NCBI GenBank assembly: GCA_016649675.1
Contig: JAENXG010000096.1
Coordinates: forward strand, 1 to 8,531
Reading direction: 5' to 3'
Length of the DNA stretch: 8,531 nucleotides
Source: Methyloceanibacter sp.
GTDB taxonomy: Bacteria > Pseudomonadota > Alphaproteobacteria > Rhizobiales > Methyloligellaceae
In this document: positions 6,576 through 8,531 of the stretch, piece by piece
How positions within the stretch are numbered: the first letter of the stretch is position 1
Layout of the letters: each line of letters opens with the position of its first letter
Translations under genes and position numbers: made by a program
The notes under the pieces: generated by a model
Databases searched by the model: none
What the model was told of the DNA's origin: nothing
The model's input: only the letters and a program-made list of their open reading frames with translations

Positions 6576-7736
6576 TCAGCTACGTCTAAGGGTTCCATCG
6601 GACTGAAGGAGGGCCCGATGGCCTCGCCAGATCACTGGCCCCGGGAAAAGGCTCGCCAGGAAGATCGCAAAGCTCAGCAAGTCGCGAAGTGGGGTAAGCC
6701 AAGGCGACGCACTTCCCCCAGCCGCATCGCCCAGTTTCCCAACTTGTATAGAAACCATGGTCCGGCAGGCAAGCGCGAGCAGAAAAAGTGCGATGCCAGC
6801 GACATCGAAGCCGGCGAGCGCTGCCGCGGCAAGGGCAAAGGGAATGGGGTTGGTCACGGGCAGACCCGCATATCCCACCGGATCGATGCTTCGGATCGTG
6901 CGCGCCCAGCGAAGTTCATGCCGGACGAGTTCAGCGAAAGTCGCTTCGGAGCAGATATGATCGACAAGGACCGGCGGAATGGCCACTCTAAGGCCGAGCC
7001 CGCGAACCGCCATGCCGATCGCATAATCGTCAGCGAGCCGGTCAGCGAACGGTTCAAACCCGCCAATCCGGCCGAGAGTCTCGGCCCGAATCGCCATAGT
7101 GGAGCCAAAGCAAGGGTGGGCGAGGCCGAGTTTCAGGCCAACGAGCACGTTCGGGAGAAAATGGTTGTTGATGGCTGCCGCCGCGAGATGGGACCAGATC
7201 CCGGCTGCCGCCACGCCGCGATAAAGGCAGCTGACGAGCCCAACTCCCGACTCGCCGAAGGTCGCGATCACGTCTTTGAGGTAACTCGGCGCAACCCTTA
7301 TATCGCTGTCTGACAGCACCAGCACGTCATGACTGGCCTTAGGTAACATATTGATAAGATTTGAGAGTTTTCCATTCGTGCCGTACACCCTCGGATCGAT
7401 GCAAAGCGCGATGTTCCGCGTGGGGTAGCGTCGGAGAAGCCTCTCAACGACTCTTGCGGCGGGATCAGCCGCCTCGTGCAGGCCAAAGACCAGCTGTACG
7501 TCTCCAGCATAATCTTGCTGGCAAAAGGAGGCGAGGTTGGCCTCAAGCCCGGGCTCTTCACCATACAGTGGCTTGAGAATCGTGACGGAGGGGCTAGAAG
7601 AGAGGCGGGCGACCTTTTTTTGTGCAAATTGTCGCAGAACATCTACCGTAATGAGGGCGTAAGCGCAGCCTAAAATGGTAAAGAAGGTGCAGATTGGCCA
7701 CAACCAGATCAGGATTTTCAGGGTTAAAGTAGACAA
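6576..7736 (-). CDS. hpnI: HpnI, family 2 glycosyltransferase (hopanoid N-acetylglucosaminyltransferase)
   Basis: HpnI resembles ceramide glucosyltransferases (GT2/GT21). In Burkholderia it is required to add N-acetylglucosamine to bacteriohopanetetrol, before deacetylation by HpnK and ring change by HpnJ. The protein has 386 residues. It has an N-terminal membrane helix at about 8-31 and the catalytic GT2 domain from about 49 (SVTILKPLYGEEPGLEANL). D91 lies in the region of the first Asp motif, DSD is at 143-145 (VLSDSDIRV), D236-D237 lie in RLADDYAIG, and H273-x-x-R276-W277 is the (Q/R)XXRW-type motif. Two to three C-terminal hydrophobic segments (about 298-330 and 353-370) anchor it to the membrane. 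The start is uncertain. No ATG or GTG exists before the catalytic domain, and the first available start is a TTG at 7734-7736, directly after an in-frame TAA. An AGGG lies 9 bases upstream of that TTG. The TTG preserves the whole first helix and is chosen. hpnJ follows after 14 bases. Confidence 0.92.
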   Translation of the reverse strand: MSTLTLKILIWLWPICTFFTILGCAYALITVDVLRQFAQKKVARLSSSPSVTILKPLYGEEPGLEANLASFCQQDYAGDVQLVFGLHEAADPAARVVERLLRRYPTRNIALCIDPRVYGTNGKLSNLINMLPKASHDVLVLSDSDIRVAPSYLKDVIATFGESGVGLVSCLYRGVAAAGIWSHLAAAAINNHFLPNVLVGLKLGLAHPCFGSTMAIRAETLGRIGGFEPFADRLADDYAIGMAVRGLGLRVAIPPVLVDHICSEATFAELVRHELRWARTIRSIDPVGYAGLPVTNPIPFALAAAALAGFDVAGIALFLLALACRTMVSIQVGKLGDAAGGSASPWLTPLRDLLSFAIFLASLFPGPVIWRGHRALLQSDGTLRRS

Positions 7737-7760
7737 TTAGTGGGACCCTGGTTTTACAAT
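7730..7760 (+). promoter_or_regulatory. candidate mlaA promoter overlapping the hpnI start
   Basis: TAGACA (7730-7735, 5 of 6) and TACAAT (7755-7760, 5 of 6) are spaced by 19 bases, longer than the optimum of 17. Transcription would start near 7767, about 10 bases before the first mlaA ATG. The -35 element overlaps the first codons of hpnI, so RNA polymerase bound here could interfere with hpnI transcription. Confidence 0.33.
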
Positions 7761-7762
7761 TG

Positions 7763-7776
7763 CCCGTTCAGACGGG
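7763..7776. promoter_or_regulatory. short inverted repeat just before mlaA
   Basis: CCCGT (7763-7767) and ACGGG (7772-7776) form a 5-bp stem around TCAG and abut the first possible mlaA ATG. It may be a small operator half-site pair or a leader hairpin. At this length it could be chance. Confidence 0.22.
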
Positions 7777-8531
7777 ATGGGGTGGATGAAAGCGCGTGAA
7801 CTTGGCATCGTGAGCCGCCTAGCGGCGGTGGCGTTCTGTTGCTGCCTTGCGGCCTGTGCCAGCGGTACGGTTGCTCCGTCGCCTAAGTTTCTAGCCGCTC
7901 AACCACCCCTCAATTCACCAAACAGCGCCTCGGTTAGTGCGCCTACCGACGTTGCCGGCCTGCCTGATGAGCCTAGCGAGATTTCAGACCCATTTGAGAA
8001 AATGAACCGTTCCGTGTTCGAAGGCAACCAGCGGTTCAATCACGCGGTTGTCTATCCGGTTGCCAAGGCCTACGCCGCGGCCGTCCCCGAGCCGGTACGC
8101 AACTCCGTGGAAAATTTCGCCGGCAATCTCACCGAGCCCATGGTTTTCGCCAACGACGTCCTGCAGCTCCGTTTTGGAGCCGCGGCGACGACCTTCGGCC
8201 GCTTCGCGCTGAATTCGACCGCGGGTCTCGGTGGCCTTTTCGACGTAGCAGGCAAGGAAAACCTTCAGCGCCAGACCGGCGACTTTGGTCAGACGCTTTA
8301 CGTCTTCGGAATACGCAACAGCGACTATCTCGTCGCGCCCATCATCGGCCCAACCAATGTCCGCGACCTGGTTGGAACGACCGTCGACTTCATCGTTACG
8401 ATTCCGGCTGGAAGCTTGTTGCAGACGGGACTAGCGGCGACACAGTTCGCCACGACGGCCAATAATCTGACCGTGGCCGGATCGATCGCGTCTCCGATCA
8501 CCAAGCTCGATGAAGTGGGGCAGCTCGAAAC
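7777..8531 (+). CDS. mlaA: MlaA/VacJ family outer-membrane lipoprotein (3' end cut)
   Basis: The open frame encodes at least 251 residues and runs off the window. MlaA is the outer-membrane lipoprotein that removes misplaced phospholipids from the outer leaflet and hands them to the MlaC carrier. The N-terminus is a lipoprotein signal: a short basic part (KAREL), a hydrophobic core (about 10-26) and the lipobox L-A-A-C with the acylated cysteine at residue 27. A Pro/Ser/Ala-rich linker leads to the family motif DPFEKMNRSVF (71-81). Further MlaA-type stretches follow: NFAGNLTEPMVFANDVLQ, RFALNSTAGLGGLFDVAG, FGQTLYVFGI and YLVAPIIGPTNVRD. The start may be the ATG at 7777 or the one three codons on at 7786, which has the better GGGGTGG purine stretch before it. 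The gene diverges from hpnI with a 40-base gap. Hopanoid clusters often carry a MlaC-like gene (hpnM), which I would expect just beyond the edge. Confidence 0.9.
   Translation, partial: MGWMKARELGIVSRLAAVAFCCCLAACASGTVAPSPKFLAAQPPLNSPNSASVSAPTDVAGLPDEPSEISDPFEKMNRSVFEGNQRFNHAVVYPVAKAYAAAVPEPVRNSVENFAGNLTEPMVFANDVLQLRFGAAATTFGRFALNSTAGLGGLFDVAGKENLQRQTGDFGQTLYVFGIRNSDYLVAPIIGPTNVRDLVGTTVDFIVTIPAGSLLQTGLAATQFATTANNLTVAGSIASPITKLDEVGQLE

Noticed and set aside
6402..7313. Plus-strand open frame of 303 codons antisense to hpnI
   Set aside because: Its low-complexity Arg/Ala/Lys-rich product has no known motif, and hpnI on the opposite strand is clearly the real gene.

Overview
The window is a segment of a bacterial hopanoid (hpn) gene cluster, almost certainly from an alphaproteobacterium and probably a member of the Hyphomicrobiales/Rhizobiales. 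The taxonomic guess rests on the GC-rich codon use, the close match of HpnH, HpnJ, HpnN and IspH to remembered alphaproteobacterial proteins, and the linkage of hpn genes with an mlaA-type lipoprotein gene. I cannot name the genus from sequence alone.

Layout, left to right. Bases 1-20 may hold the first codons of a further leftward gene. hpnH (adenosylhopane synthase) and ispH (last enzyme of the MEP isoprenoid pathway) form a leftward pair. A 334-base interval (2152-2485, between the chosen starts) separates ispH from the rightward gene hpnN, a large RND-type hopanoid transporter. It carries an ispH promoter candidate, a 19-bp near-perfect palindrome and a -10-like element before hpnN. The 3' end of hpnN runs 133 bp into the 3' end of the convergent gene hpnJ. 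hpnJ and hpnI form a second leftward pair (14-bp gap) for hopanoid side-chain sugar and cyclitol-ether decoration. After only 40 bp the divergent gene mlaA/vacJ begins and runs off the right edge.

How the genes work together (family knowledge plus inference). IspH makes the C5 isoprenoid precursors. The squalene and cyclisation genes lie outside the window. HpnH adds a 5'-deoxyadenosyl group to the C30 hopene to start C35 hopanoids. HpnI transfers N-acetylglucosamine to bacteriohopanetetrol, and HpnJ converts the deacetylated glucosamine form to the cyclitol ether. The deacetylase HpnK and the phosphorylase HpnG are not seen here. HpnN moves hopanoids to the outer membrane, and MlaA is an outer-membrane lipoprotein controlling outer-leaflet phospholipids, so the segment links synthesis, export and outer-membrane lipid order.

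I see no RNA genes, insertion sequences, CRISPR arrays or phage remnants. No wholly new system is evident. The points of most interest are the long coding overlap of hpnN and hpnJ, the palindrome before hpnN, the loss of an acidic residue in the second half of HpnN, and the very compact hpnI/mlaA divergent region with a TTG start.
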